Source: Lachnospiraceae bacterium UBA3641
Lineage (GTDB): Bacteria; Bacillota; Clostridia; Lachnospirales; Lachnospiraceae
Assembly: GCA_002373875.1 (NCBI GenBank)
Contig: DFKQ01000115.1
Location: 1 to 25,461, forward strand
DNA length: 25,461 nucleotides
Direction of reading: 5' to 3'
Shown: piece by piece, positions 8,110 to 15,169 of the stretch
Layout: the number at the start of each line of letters is the position of its first letter
How positions within the stretch are numbered: the first letter of the stretch is position 1
Position numbers and translations under genes: made by a program
The notes under the pieces: generated by a model
The model's input: only the letters and a program-made list of their open reading frames with translations
What the model was told of the DNA's origin: nothing
The model's database searches: none

Positions 8110-8574
8110 TTGTCCAAAAGAGAAACCTACGAATCCAAAACCGAAGAACTGATAACCCCGATCCTTGACAGGATGGGCTTTGAACTGTGGGATGTCGAGT
8201 ATGTCAAAGAGGGTGCGGACTATTATCTCCGTGCTTACATAGACAAGCCGGAAGGCATTACGATAGATGACTGTGTGGACGTATCCCGCGCCCTGTCGGA
8301 TGAGCTTGACAGTGAGGACTTCATTGAGGATGCCTACATACTCGAAGTCAGTTCGCCCGGTCTTGGCAGGGTTCTTAAGAAGGATAAGGACTATGAACGC
8401 TCTATCGGCCGTATAGTGGAGGTCAAGACCTACAAGCCCTTTGATGGTACCAGGGAGTTTACCGGTACACTCAAGCTGTATGATAAGGACACCGTAACGA
8501 TAGATACGGACGGAACAGAACGTGTCTTTGCAAGGGCTGATATAGCCAAGATAAACCTGTACGTTGAATTTTAA
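8110..8574 (+). CDS. rimP: Ribosome maturation factor RimP
   Basis: This protein is needed for maturation of the 30S ribosomal subunit. It has 154 aa, the usual length, with the N-terminal alpha/beta domain (ITPILDRMGFELWDVEYVKEG), IDKPEGITIDDCVDVSRALSDELD, the conserved YILEVSSPGLGRVL, and the C-terminal SH3-like domain. The start is a TTG at 8110 with GCGAGG (8097-8102) as ribosome binding site; no nearby ATG preserves the conserved beginning. It is the first gene of the classic rimP-nusA-infB operon, 33 bp before nusA. Its position immediately before nusA is strongly conserved in bacteria and supports the call. Confidence 0.97.
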   Translation: MSKRETYESKTEELITPILDRMGFELWDVEYVKEGADYYLRAYIDKPEGITIDDCVDVSRALSDELDSEDFIEDAYILEVSSPGLGRVLKKDKDYERSIGRIVEVKTYKPFDGTREFTGTLKLYDKDTVTIDTDGTERVFARADIAKINLYVEF

Positions 8575-8607
8575 AGCAAGGAATAAATAAATCCCAGGAG
8601 GAAAGAA

Positions 8608-9834
8608 ATGAACAAGGAATTATTGGAGGCACTTGATGCACTCGAGAAGGAGAAGGAGATAAGCAAGGAATCTTTATTTGAAGCGATAGAGAATTCCCTT
8701 ATTCAGGCCTGCAAGAATCACTTCGGCAAGGCGGACAACGCCAGGGCCACCATAGACCGGGAAACGGGTGATTTCAGGGTGTATGCCGAGAAGACTGTAG
8801 TTGAGAGCAAGGATGATGTTGAGGATCCGGTACTTGAGATAGCCCTGGTTGATGCGCTTCTCATCGATAAGGACGCCAAGGTGGGCGATGTCATCGAGAT
8901 CGACATAAAGAGCAAGGAGTTCGGCCGCATTGCCGCTACCAATGCCAAGAACGTTATCCTGCAGAAGATAAGGGAGGAGGAGCGTTCGGTTCTCTTCAAC
9001 CAGTTCTACGGTAAGGAGCGTGAGATCGTTACCGGTATCGTACAGAGGTATGTCGGCAGGAACATAAGCATCGATCTTGGCAAGGCTGAAGCCCTCCTGT
9101 CAGAGAACGAACAGGTTAAGTCAGAGCATCTTCGTCCCACTGACCGGGTGAAGGTATATATCTATGAAGTTAAGGATACGACCAAGGGGCCGAAGATACT
9201 TGTTTCACGTACCCATCCCGAGCTTGTTAAGAAGCTTTTTGAATCCGAGGTTGCCGAGGTGAGGGACGGAACGGTTGAGATCAAGGCCATTGCCCGTGAA
9301 GCGGGTTCCCGTACCAAGATCGCGGTATGGAGCCACAATCCCGATGTTGACCCCGTGGGTGCCTGCGTGGGTATGAACGGATCGCGTGTAAATGCGGTTG
9401 TGGATGAGCTTCGCGGTGAGAAGATAGATATCATATGCTGGGATGAGAACCCCGGTATCTTAATAGAGAATGCTTTATCACCTGCCAAGGTTGTGTTCGT
9501 TATCGCTGACGGTGATGAGAAGTCGGCCAAGGTTGTTGTACCCGATACCCAGTTATCGCTTGCGATAGGTAAGGAAGGGCAGAATGCAAGGCTTGCCGCC
9601 CGCCTTACAGGCTTCAAGATCGACATCAAGTCCGAGACCCAGGCCAAGGATGCACCCGGCTTCCGTCTTGAGGACTACTATGATGAGGATGAGGGCGAGT
9701 ACTACGACGAGGAAGGCGGGTACGCCGAGGGTGAATATGAAGAAGCTGAGTACTCCGAAGAAGAGTACGAAGCTTCAAAGGAGCCTGAAGAAGAGACTTT
9801 CGAGGATCCGCAGGAGGAAGCTTCAGAGGAGTAA
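8608..9834 (+). CDS. nusA: Transcription termination/antitermination factor NusA
   Basis: This protein binds RNA polymerase and nascent RNA to tune pausing, intrinsic termination and antitermination. In order it has the N-terminal polymerase-binding domain (1-125), an S1 domain (about 135-200), and two KH domains with GACVGMNGSRVNAVVDELRG and SLAIGKEGQNARLAARLTG. The body is the length of Firmicute NusA, which lacks the C-terminal acidic repeats of E. coli. After about residue 350 a tail of roughly 55 residues is very rich in Glu, Asp and Tyr and looks disordered. Such tails vary between lineages. The start has a strong CAGGAGGAAAG site. rnpM follows after 6 bp. Autoregulation through the terminator before rimP is possible. 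Confidence 0.98.
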   Translation: MNKELLEALDALEKEKEISKESLFEAIENSLIQACKNHFGKADNARATIDRETGDFRVYAEKTVVESKDDVEDPVLEIALVDALLIDKDAKVGDVIEIDIKSKEFGRIAATNAKNVILQKIREEERSVLFNQFYGKEREIVTGIVQRYVGRNISIDLGKAEALLSENEQVKSEHLRPTDRVKVYIYEVKDTTKGPKILVSRTHPELVKKLFESEVAEVRDGTVEIKAIAREAGSRTKIAVWSHNPDVDPVGACVGMNGSRVNAVVDELRGEKIDIICWDENPGILIENALSPAKVVFVIADGDEKSAKVVVPDTQLSLAIGKEGQNARLAARLTGFKIDIKSETQAKDAPGFRLEDYYDEDEGEYYDEEGGYAEGEYEEAEYSEEEYEASKEPEEETFEDPQEEASEE

Positions 9835-9840
9835 GCCATT

Positions 9841-10128
9841 ATGGATAAGAGGAGCCCTGAGAGAACCTGTATCGGCTGCAGAAGCAAGGGTCATAAGGAT
9901 GAGCTTGTACGAATCGTCCTGTGCAGGTCAGATAATGCCGGCGATCCGGCAGGAATAGAGCTTGACAGGGACGGCAGGATGGAGGGTCGCGGAGCTTATC
10001 TGTGCAGGAGGAGCGAATGCCTTGAGCTTGCCCTCAACAAGAAGGCTTTTTGCAGAACCTTCAGGCAGGCGATAAGTGCCGAAGCCATAGAGAGGCTCAG
10101 GGACAGCTTCGAAAGGGAGGTTAAGTGA
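9841..10128 (+). CDS. rnpM: RNase P modulator RnpM (YlxR family, DUF448)
   Basis: This is a small basic RNA-binding protein of 95 aa. The signature ERTCIGCRSKGHKDELVRIV at residues 6-25 and the later GRGAYLCRRSECLELAL are diagnostic of YlxR. In Bacillus subtilis this family has been reported to bind and modulate RNase P, hence the name RnpM. It sits between nusA (6-bp gap) and ylxQ (4-bp overlap, GTGA), as in most Firmicutes, and is translated as part of the operon. The ribosome binding site lies within the end of nusA (AGAGGAGTAAG). Confidence 0.95.
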   Translation: MDKRSPERTCIGCRSKGHKDELVRIVLCRSDNAGDPAGIELDRDGRMEGRGAYLCRRSECLELALNKKAFCRTFRQAISAEAIERLRDSFEREVK

Positions 10129-10460
10129 AACCCGATAAGGTATTACAGATGCTTGGTATGGCGCAGAGGGCAGGGGCTGTCGGAAGCGGCGGCTTCATGA
10201 CCGAAACAAGCGTCAAGGAAGGCAGGGCATTCCTTGTGGTCGTTGCGGAGGATGCTTCGGATAACACGAGGAAGGATTTTAAAAACATGTGTGAATATTA
10301 CGATGTTCCGGTCCGCTTCTACGGAAACAGGGAGGAGCTGGGGCATTGCATAGGCAAGGAATTCAGGGCATCCCTTGCGGTGACAAATGAAGGACTTGCA
10401 AATAAGATATTAAGCCTGATCGATTCCGATGAGGCGGTTAGGAAAGACGAGGTGTTGTAG
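10125..10460 (+). CDS. ylxQ: L7Ae/L30e-family RNA-binding protein YlxQ
   Basis: This is a 111-aa protein of the ribosomal L7Ae/L30e family, members of which bind kink-turn RNA. Typical features are KVLQMLGMAQRAGAVGSGGF near the N terminus, the central AFLVVVAEDASDNTRKDF, and FRASLAVTNEGLANKIL at the end. The GTG start overlaps the rnpM stop (GTGA) and has GGGAGG upstream. infB begins 1 bp after its stop codon. Its exact role is unknown in most bacteria, but it is a constant member of the nusA-infB operon. Confidence 0.94.
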   Translation: MKPDKVLQMLGMAQRAGAVGSGGFMTETSVKEGRAFLVVVAEDASDNTRKDFKNMCEYYDVPVRFYGNREELGHCIGKEFRASLAVTNEGLANKILSLIDSDEAVRKDEVL

Positions 10461-10461
10461 G

Positions 10462-13242
10462 TTGGCAAAGATGAGAATATATGAATTCGCAAAGGAACTT
10501 GACGTGCAGGGTAAGGATGTGGTCACGCTGCTTGCCGAACTTGGCGAGGAAGGGAAATCGGTTTCATCCTCCATAGATGATGAAGTTCAGGAAAAGATAA
10601 GGAGGAAGCTTGCGACCGGCGGCAGGTCAGATGCCCAAAAGCCTGAGAAGGCACCTGCGGCTAATAAGACAGAAGCTGTGAAGAAGGCTTCTGATGCAGC
10701 TATCTTGGCACCTAAGAAGCCTGCTGTCCCAAAGCCTGCATCAGGTGGGGCTCCGGTAAGGCCGGCTAATGCAAAATCACCTGCATCCAGGGAAGAGCCG
10801 CCCAAGAAGAAAAAGCCCAACATCATCATCGTTAACCGTCATAGCGGACAAGGTGCGCCTGCCGCAAGGCCGGGTCAGGATAAGAGCAGGGGTACCGGAC
10901 ACGCTGCATCCCGTCCGGGCCAGGGCGGCAATACCTTTGTCCGTCCCACACAGAAGCTTATCAAGCCCAATGTACCCCGTACCGCAACGATGAGGTATAC
11001 GGAGGAAACACCTGCAAAGGGGATAGTGAATAATGAAACGAAAACCGTCGACACCGTTAAAGAAGATGTTGCAAAAAGCCAGGAGACTGTACAGAGCAAT
11101 ACTCGTCCTGTCAGGGATAATGCTTCTGGTGCTAACAACACTGGAAGAACTCCGGAACGTAGAGAAAAGACGCAGGAAACCAGAAAGCCCGCTCAGGGAG
11201 CAGGACGTGACGGACAGGGAAGAGATACAAGAGGAGGCCGCTCCGGAGAACGGTCCGACAGGCGCGACAATGTAAAGAGCGGTATCTCAATTGCCTTTGG
11301 TTCGGATCAGAAGGGTGCGGGCAAGGATAACCGCCGGGATGATTCCAAAAAGAGCAGGGATAAGAACCGAAAGGATATCACCTTTGCCAACGAGGATGGA
11401 TTCCGCGGAGGCAAGCAGGTCAAGGGAAGCAAGGCAGGCAGGTTCATTAAGCCGGTTGAAAAGAGGGAGGATCAGCAGGAAGAGGAGAAGATCAAGGTTA
11501 TCACCCTTCCCGAATCCCTCACTATCAAGGATCTGGCCGATAAGATGAAGATCCAGCCATCAGTTATCGTTAAGAAGCTCTTCCTTCAGGGTAAGGTGGT
11601 TACCGTAAATCAGGAGATAAATTACGAGCAGGCCGAGGAGATAGCGGTAGAGTTCGATATCCTGTGCGAGAAAGAGGTTGTTGTAGACGTTATTGAGGAA
11701 CTCCTTAAGGAAGAGGAGGAGGATACGAGCAAGATGATCAAGCGTCCTCCCGTCATCTGTGTTATGGGACACGTTGATCATGGTAAGACATCTCTTCTTG
11801 ACTGCATAAGGAAGACCCATGTTATAGACCGTGAGGCCGGTGGTATCACCCAGCATATCGGCGCTTACGTAGTCAAGGCTGGCGACCAGAAGATCACATT
11901 CCTTGATACACCCGGTCATGAAGCCTTTACGGCGATGCGTATGAGGGGTGCCAATTCAACGGATATCGCGATCCTCGTTGTTGCTGCCGACGACGGCGTC
12001 ATGCCTCAGACTGTCGAGGCCATCAACCATGCCAAGGCAGCGGGTATTGAGATAATAGTCGCAGTAAACAAGATAGATAAGCCCAGTGCCAATGTTGACC
12101 GTGTTAAGCAGGAGCTGTCGGAGTACGACCTCATTCCCGAAGATTGGGGCGGAAGCACCGTATTTGTTCCCGTTTCGGCCAAGACGGGCGAGGGAATAGA
12201 TAACCTTCTCGAGATGATCCTTCTTACCGCGGATATATTGGAGCTTAAGGCCAATCCCAAGAGGAAGGCCCGTGGTCTTGTCATCGAAGCCCAGCTTGAT
12301 AAGGGACGCGGTCCGGTGGCTACGGTCCTTGTCCAGAAGGGTACCCTTAAGGTCGGCGATTACATCGCTGCCGGTGCCTGTCACGGTAAGGTCAGGGCCA
12401 TGATAGATGACAAGGGTAAAAGAGTCAAGGAGGCAGGCCCTTCAACACCTGTTGAGATTCTGGGTCTTAATGATGTTCCCGGCGCGGGCGAGATCTTCGT
12501 TTCACCCGAGAACGATAAGGAGGCAAGAAACTTCGCCCAGACCTTTATCTCGCAGAATAAGGTCAAGCTGCTTGACGATACCAGGAATAAGATGTCTCTT
12601 GACGATCTGTTCAACCAGATCAAGGAGGGTGACCTTAAGGAGCTTAACCTTATCATCAAGGCCGATGTTCAGGGTTCGGTTGAGGCTGTTAAGGAGAGTC
12701 TTGTCAAGCTCACCAACGAGGAAGTGGTTGTCAAGGTCATCCACGGCGGCGTAGGTGCCATAAACGAGTCGGATGTTGTGCTGGCATCAGCCTCCAATGC
12801 GATAATCATAGGCTTTAATGTACGTCCCGATGCAACGGCTAAGAATATTGCCGAAACAGAGGGCGTTGATATAAGACTGTATAACGTGATCTATAAGGCT
12901 ATCGAGGATGTTGAAGCAGCCATGAAGGGCATGCTTGATCCGGTATTCGAGGAAAAGGTTCTGGGTCATGCCGAGATCAGGCAGATATTCAAGGCATCAG
13001 GCGTCGGCAATATTGCGGGTTCATATGTGCTTGACGGTGTATTCGAACGGGGTTGTATGGTACGTATCACCCACGAGGGCGAGCAGATATTCGAAGGTAA
13101 TCTTGCATCCCTTAAGAGGTTTAAGGATGATGTCAAGGAGGTCAAGGCAGGCTTCGAGTGCGGCCTTGTATTTGAGGACTTTAATGACTTTGCAGAGCTC
13201 GATGTCGTTGAGGCTTATAAGATGGTGGAAGTACCGAGATGA
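10462..13242 (+). CDS. infB: Translation initiation factor IF-2
   Basis: This GTPase brings initiator fMet-tRNA to the 30S subunit and promotes subunit joining. It has 926 aa from the chosen TTG start at 10462, which gives the usual beginning MAKMRIYEFAKEL. The frame is open further upstream (ATG 10429), but that would overlap ylxQ and add 11 atypical residues. GAGG at 10449-10452 serves as ribosome binding site. A long low-complexity, Lys/Arg/Gly/Pro-rich linker (about residues 60-330) precedes a second N-domain copy and the G domain with GHVDHGKT, GITQHIGAY, DTPGHEAF, NKID and SAKTGEG. Domains II-IV follow, ending in YKMVEVPR. A structured RNA begins directly after its stop codon. Confidence 0.98.
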   Translation: MAKMRIYEFAKELDVQGKDVVTLLAELGEEGKSVSSSIDDEVQEKIRRKLATGGRSDAQKPEKAPAANKTEAVKKASDAAILAPKKPAVPKPASGGAPVRPANAKSPASREEPPKKKKPNIIIVNRHSGQGAPAARPGQDKSRGTGHAASRPGQGGNTFVRPTQKLIKPNVPRTATMRYTEETPAKGIVNNETKTVDTVKEDVAKSQETVQSNTRPVRDNASGANNTGRTPERREKTQETRKPAQGAGRDGQGRDTRGGRSGERSDRRDNVKSGISIAFGSDQKGAGKDNRRDDSKKSRDKNRKDITFANEDGFRGGKQVKGSKAGRFIKPVEKREDQQEEEKIKVITLPESLTIKDLADKMKIQPSVIVKKLFLQGKVVTVNQEINYEQAEEIAVEFDILCEKEVVVDVIEELLKEEEEDTSKMIKRPPVICVMGHVDHGKTSLLDCIRKTHVIDREAGGITQHIGAYVVKAGDQKITFLDTPGHEAFTAMRMRGANSTDIAILVVAADDGVMPQTVEAINHAKAAGIEIIVAVNKIDKPSANVDRVKQELSEYDLIPEDWGGSTVFVPVSAKTGEGIDNLLEMILLTADILELKANPKRKARGLVIEAQLDKGRGPVATVLVQKGTLKVGDYIAAGACHGKVRAMIDDKGKRVKEAGPSTPVEILGLNDVPGAGEIFVSPENDKEARNFAQTFISQNKVKLLDDTRNKMSLDDLFNQIKEGDLKELNLIIKADVQGSVEAVKESLVKLTNEEVVVKVIHGGVGAINESDVVLASASNAIIIGFNVRPDATAKNIAETEGVDIRLYNVIYKAIEDVEAAMKGMLDPVFEEKVLGHAEIRQIFKASGVGNIAGSYVLDGVFERGCMVRITHEGEQIFEGNLASLKRFKDDVKEVKAGFECGLVFEDFNDFAELDVVEAYKMVEVPR

Positions 13243-13463
13243 GGAACCATACTGCGACGCGAAGCTAGTATAACGTTCGCGAAATATCTGGACTTATTCG
13301 ATGAATGCTTGCCCGAGTGTACATGGCTGAAAACGCAGGCGTAGCGGGCTACGTCGAGGCTTTCAGATATGTGCAATCGGGTTAAGCAGGCGAGAATACG
13401 GTCCAGGTATTTAAGAATCGTTATACTAGTCCTTAAGGGCGACGCAGAATTCTGGATGGTTCC
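13243..13463 (+). ncRNA. Large structured RNA between infB and rbfA, identity unknown
   Basis: This stretch folds on paper into a long branched rod starting directly after the infB stop codon. The helices are: P1 13243-13250/13456-13463 (8 perfect pairs); P2 13252-13256/13443-13447; P3 13265-13275/13419-13429 (11 perfect pairs); P4 13282-13293/13401-13412 (12 pairs, one G-U); P5 13307-13316/13377-13387 (one bulged base); P6 13318-13324/13369-13375; P7 13327-13332/13361-13366; P8 13340-13344/13349-13353 with loop CGGG. All nest without conflict. No open frame with a ribosome binding site crosses it. It matches no riboswitch or housekeeping RNA known to me. It could be an RNase III processing site, a protein-binding leader controlling rbfA, or a stable small RNA cut from the operon transcript. 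Confidence 0.7.
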
Positions 13464-13471
13464 GAAGATTC

Positions 13472-13510
13472 GTCATAAGGGCGGACCGCTTGCGGGGGAT
13501 GCCTTATGAC
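13472..13510 (+). repeat. 39-nt hairpin, copy 1 (second copy at 20113-20151)
   Basis: GTCATAAGG (13472-13480) pairs with CCTTATGAC (13502-13510). An inner ACCG...CGG stem closes a CTTG loop. The hairpin before pnp at 20113-20151 has the same length, the same 8-bp outer stem and the same ACCGC..GCGG core, with the loop changed from CTTG to CAAG. It lies between the large RNA and the rbfA start. Confidence 0.75.
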
Positions 13511-13514
13511 ATGG

Positions 13515-13534
13515 ACCGGCCGCCGACCGGTTTT
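13515..13534 (+). terminator. GC-rich hairpin with four T next to the rbfA ribosome binding site
   Basis: ACCGG (13515-13519) pairs with CCGGT (13527-13531) around a 7-nt loop, followed by TTTT ending at 13534. The rbfA ribosome binding site GAGGGGG starts at 13535. The T-run is short, so this is at best a weak terminator or attenuator; it may instead affect access to the ribosome binding site. Confidence 0.35.
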
Positions 13535-13550
13535 GAGGGGGTATTACATT

Positions 13551-13919
13551 ATGAAGAAGAACAGTATAAAAAACACAAGAATAAATGCAGAGGTACAGAA
13601 GGAGCTGGCCAACCTTATACGGTCCGAAATAAAGGATCCCAGGGTAGGCCCGATGACCTGCGTCACGGACGTTGAGGTGGCTCCCGATCTTAAGACCTGT
13701 AAGGTGTGGGTGTCAACCCTCGGTGATGAGGGAGCGCTTGCGGAAACGATCAGGGGGCTTAAGAATGCCGAAGGCTTTCTTCGCAGACAGCTTGCTTCTA
13801 ACCTTAACTTAAGAAACACACCGGAGCTTCGCTTCATAGCGGATACATCCATTGAATACGGAATGAAGATGAATAAGCTGCTGGATGAGGTTGCGGTATC
13901 TTCAGATGATGAAGCATAG
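13551..13919 (+). CDS. rbfA: 30S ribosome-binding factor RbfA
   Basis: This is a small KH-fold protein that binds immature 30S subunits and helps process the 5' end of 16S rRNA, also important for cold growth. From the ATG at 13551 it has 122 aa, the usual size, with NTRINAEVQKELANLIRSEIKDPRV at the N terminus, the central TCVTDVEVAPDLKTCKVWVS and the C-terminal LRNTPELRFIADTSIEYG. The frame is open back to 13506, but those residues are encoded by the hairpin region and are not RbfA-like. GAGGGGG at 13535-13541 is the ribosome binding site. It is separated from infB by 308 bp of structured sequence, unlike the tight joins upstream. Confidence 0.96.
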   Translation: MKKNSIKNTRINAEVQKELANLIRSEIKDPRVGPMTCVTDVEVAPDLKTCKVWVSTLGDEGALAETIRGLKNAEGFLRRQLASNLNLRNTPELRFIADTSIEYGMKMNKLLDEVAVSSDDEA

Positions 13920-13966
13920 AGAGCAGAGAGACTTACAATTGTCATCTTTCGAAAGCCGCCTGTGTT

Positions 13967-13996
13967 TCAATTTATTATAATAAACGAAATTATTTA
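13967..13996 (+). repeat. 30-bp dispersed repeat, copy 1
   Basis: These 30 bases recur at 22366-22395, right after the pnp stop codon, with one mismatch (A/G in TTATTATA[A/G]TAAACG). Copy 1 forms the left part of the palindrome described next. It is AT-rich and has no coding sense. It may be the end of a small mobile element or a shared 3'-end signal. Confidence 0.7.
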
Positions 13997-14011
13997 TTTC
14001 GTTTATTATAA
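13975..14011 (+). repeat. 16-bp perfect palindrome between rbfA and nrnA
   Basis: TTATAATAAACGAAAT (13975-13990) is followed by a 5-nt loop (TATTT) and its exact reverse complement (13996-14011). It is AT-rich and lacks a T-tract, so it is not a standard terminator. It lies in the 212-bp rbfA-nrnA gap, which also contains three copies of GACAGC (within 14034-14106) and no visible open frame. Confidence 0.7.
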
Positions 14012-14103
14012 GTAAGTATAATTGACAGTAAGAAGACAGCTGGTGTTTAAGTAATTATCGAAGAAATCTGCGACAGCCGAGACAAAGGTAAGGATCACGG
14101 ACA

Positions 14104-14121
14104 GCCCGGGAGCAGCCGGGC
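14104..14121 (+). promoter_or_regulatory. Hairpin touching the nrnA ribosome binding site
   Basis: GCCCGG (14104-14109) pairs with CCGGGC (14116-14121) around a 6-nt loop. The ribosome binding site AGGAGAG begins at the next base, and the nrnA ATG is at 14132. A stable GC hairpin so close could set ribosome access or protect the mRNA 5' end after processing. Confidence 0.45.
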
Positions 14122-14131
14122 AGGAGAGAAT

Positions 14132-15094
14132 ATGATAGAGAACTTACTTAAGGAAATAGGAAATGCGAAAACAATAGGTATAACCGGTCATGTGCGTCCT
14201 GACGGAGACTGTGTGGGTTCTGTCCTTGGCATGTACGCATATCTGTCCAATGTTTATAAGGATGCGAAGATCAAGGTTTTTCTTGAGACACCGCCCGATT
14301 ATTTCAAGTTTATGAAGGGCTACGATAAGATCGATACCTCCTTTGCATATCCCGGTCAGTTCGATGTTTTTATATCATTGGATGCCGGAGATATTCGGAG
14401 GATAGATAAGGCAGGGAAGCTGTTCCTTGGCGCAAAGAAGTCGATCTGCATCGACCACCATGTGAGCAACAAGGGCTTTGGTGATGTGTGTCATCTTGAG
14501 CCGGATGCCTCATCAACCTGCGAGATACTGACCCGTATGTTTAAGGATGAATACATGGATGTGGATGTTGCGAAGGCCCTTTACACGGGTATCGCGCATG
14601 ATACTGGGATCTTCCGTTTTTCTTGCACGGGCGCGGATACCTTTATCGCACTCTCGAAGCTTGTGAAGTATGATTTTGACGGGTCCAGGATAACGGATGA
14701 GACCTTCCTTCAGAAGACTTACGTGCAGAATCAGGTATTGGGACGTTCACTGCTTGAATCCATACTCTTTATGGACGGCAGGTGCATTGCATCGAGCATG
14801 GACAAGAGGGCCATGGATTTTTACGGTGTTGACGGCAAGGATCTTGAAGGTATAGTCAACCAGCTTCAGGTTACCAAGGGAGTGGAAGTTGCCATATTCA
14901 TGTATGAGCTGGGAACCCTTGAGTATAAGGTAAGCATGCGGAGCAACGGAGTGGTCGATGTTTCCAAGGTTGCATCCTATTTCGGCGGAGGCGGCCATGT
15001 AAGGGCTGCCGGATGCAACATGAACGGAACCTTCTATGATGTCATAAATAACCTGTCCCTTCACATAGAAGAGCAGTTGAATGAGGCTGAATAA
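14132..15094 (+). CDS. nrnA: DHH-family phosphoesterase, NrnA-type oligoribonuclease/pAp phosphatase
   Basis: This enzyme degrades very short oligoribonucleotides and, in several Firmicutes, dephosphorylates 3'-phosphoadenosine 5'-phosphate. It has 320 aa with the DHH domain motifs in order: GHVRPDGDCVGSVLGM, SLDAGD, CIDHHVSNKGFG (the DHH triad) and the C-terminal DHHA1 domain with FGGGGHVRAAGCNM. The length and layout match NrnA rather than RecJ or DHH-CBS proteins. Its place between rbfA and truB is common in Clostridia. The ATG at 14132 has a strong AGGAGAG site. It fits the RNA-turnover theme shared with pnp in this window. Confidence 0.93.
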   Translation: MIENLLKEIGNAKTIGITGHVRPDGDCVGSVLGMYAYLSNVYKDAKIKVFLETPPDYFKFMKGYDKIDTSFAYPGQFDVFISLDAGDIRRIDKAGKLFLGAKKSICIDHHVSNKGFGDVCHLEPDASSTCEILTRMFKDEYMDVDVAKALYTGIAHDTGIFRFSCTGADTFIALSKLVKYDFDGSRITDETFLQKTYVQNQVLGRSLLESILFMDGRCIASSMDKRAMDFYGVDGKDLEGIVNQLQVTKGVEVAIFMYELGTLEYKVSMRSNGVVDVSKVASYFGGGGHVRAAGCNMNGTFYDVINNLSLHIEEQLNEAE

Positions 15095-15110
15095 GTCATC
15101 ATTACACGGG

Positions 15111-15165
15111 ACCTTGTCTTCCCCATTTGGGGGAAGGTGTCACCGAAGGTGACAGATGAGGGGAA
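15111..15165 (+). repeat. Two-hairpin dispersed repeat (MITE/REP-like) before truB
   Basis: CTTCCCC (15118-15124) pairs with GGGGAAG (15130-15136). Immediately after, TGTCACC (15138-15144) pairs with GGTGACA (15148-15154) across GAA, followed by GATGAGGGGAAC. From memory, this two-hairpin sequence with its CCCCTCATC-type end resembles a very abundant intergenic repeat of gut Clostridia; this was not checked by search. Its last bases (GAGGGGAA) serve as the truB ribosome binding site, and the repeat fills most of the 75-bp nrnA-truB gap. Confidence 0.7.
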
Positions 15166-15169
15166 CAGT

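Noticed and set aside
13506..13550. Longer rbfA start at 13506
   Set aside because: It would translate the GC-rich hairpin and has no ribosome binding site; the family's conserved N terminus starts at 13551.
15137..15169. Upstream GTG start for truB
   Set aside because: The added residues are encoded by the dispersed repeat and no TruB begins this way; the ATG at 15170 has a good ribosome binding site.
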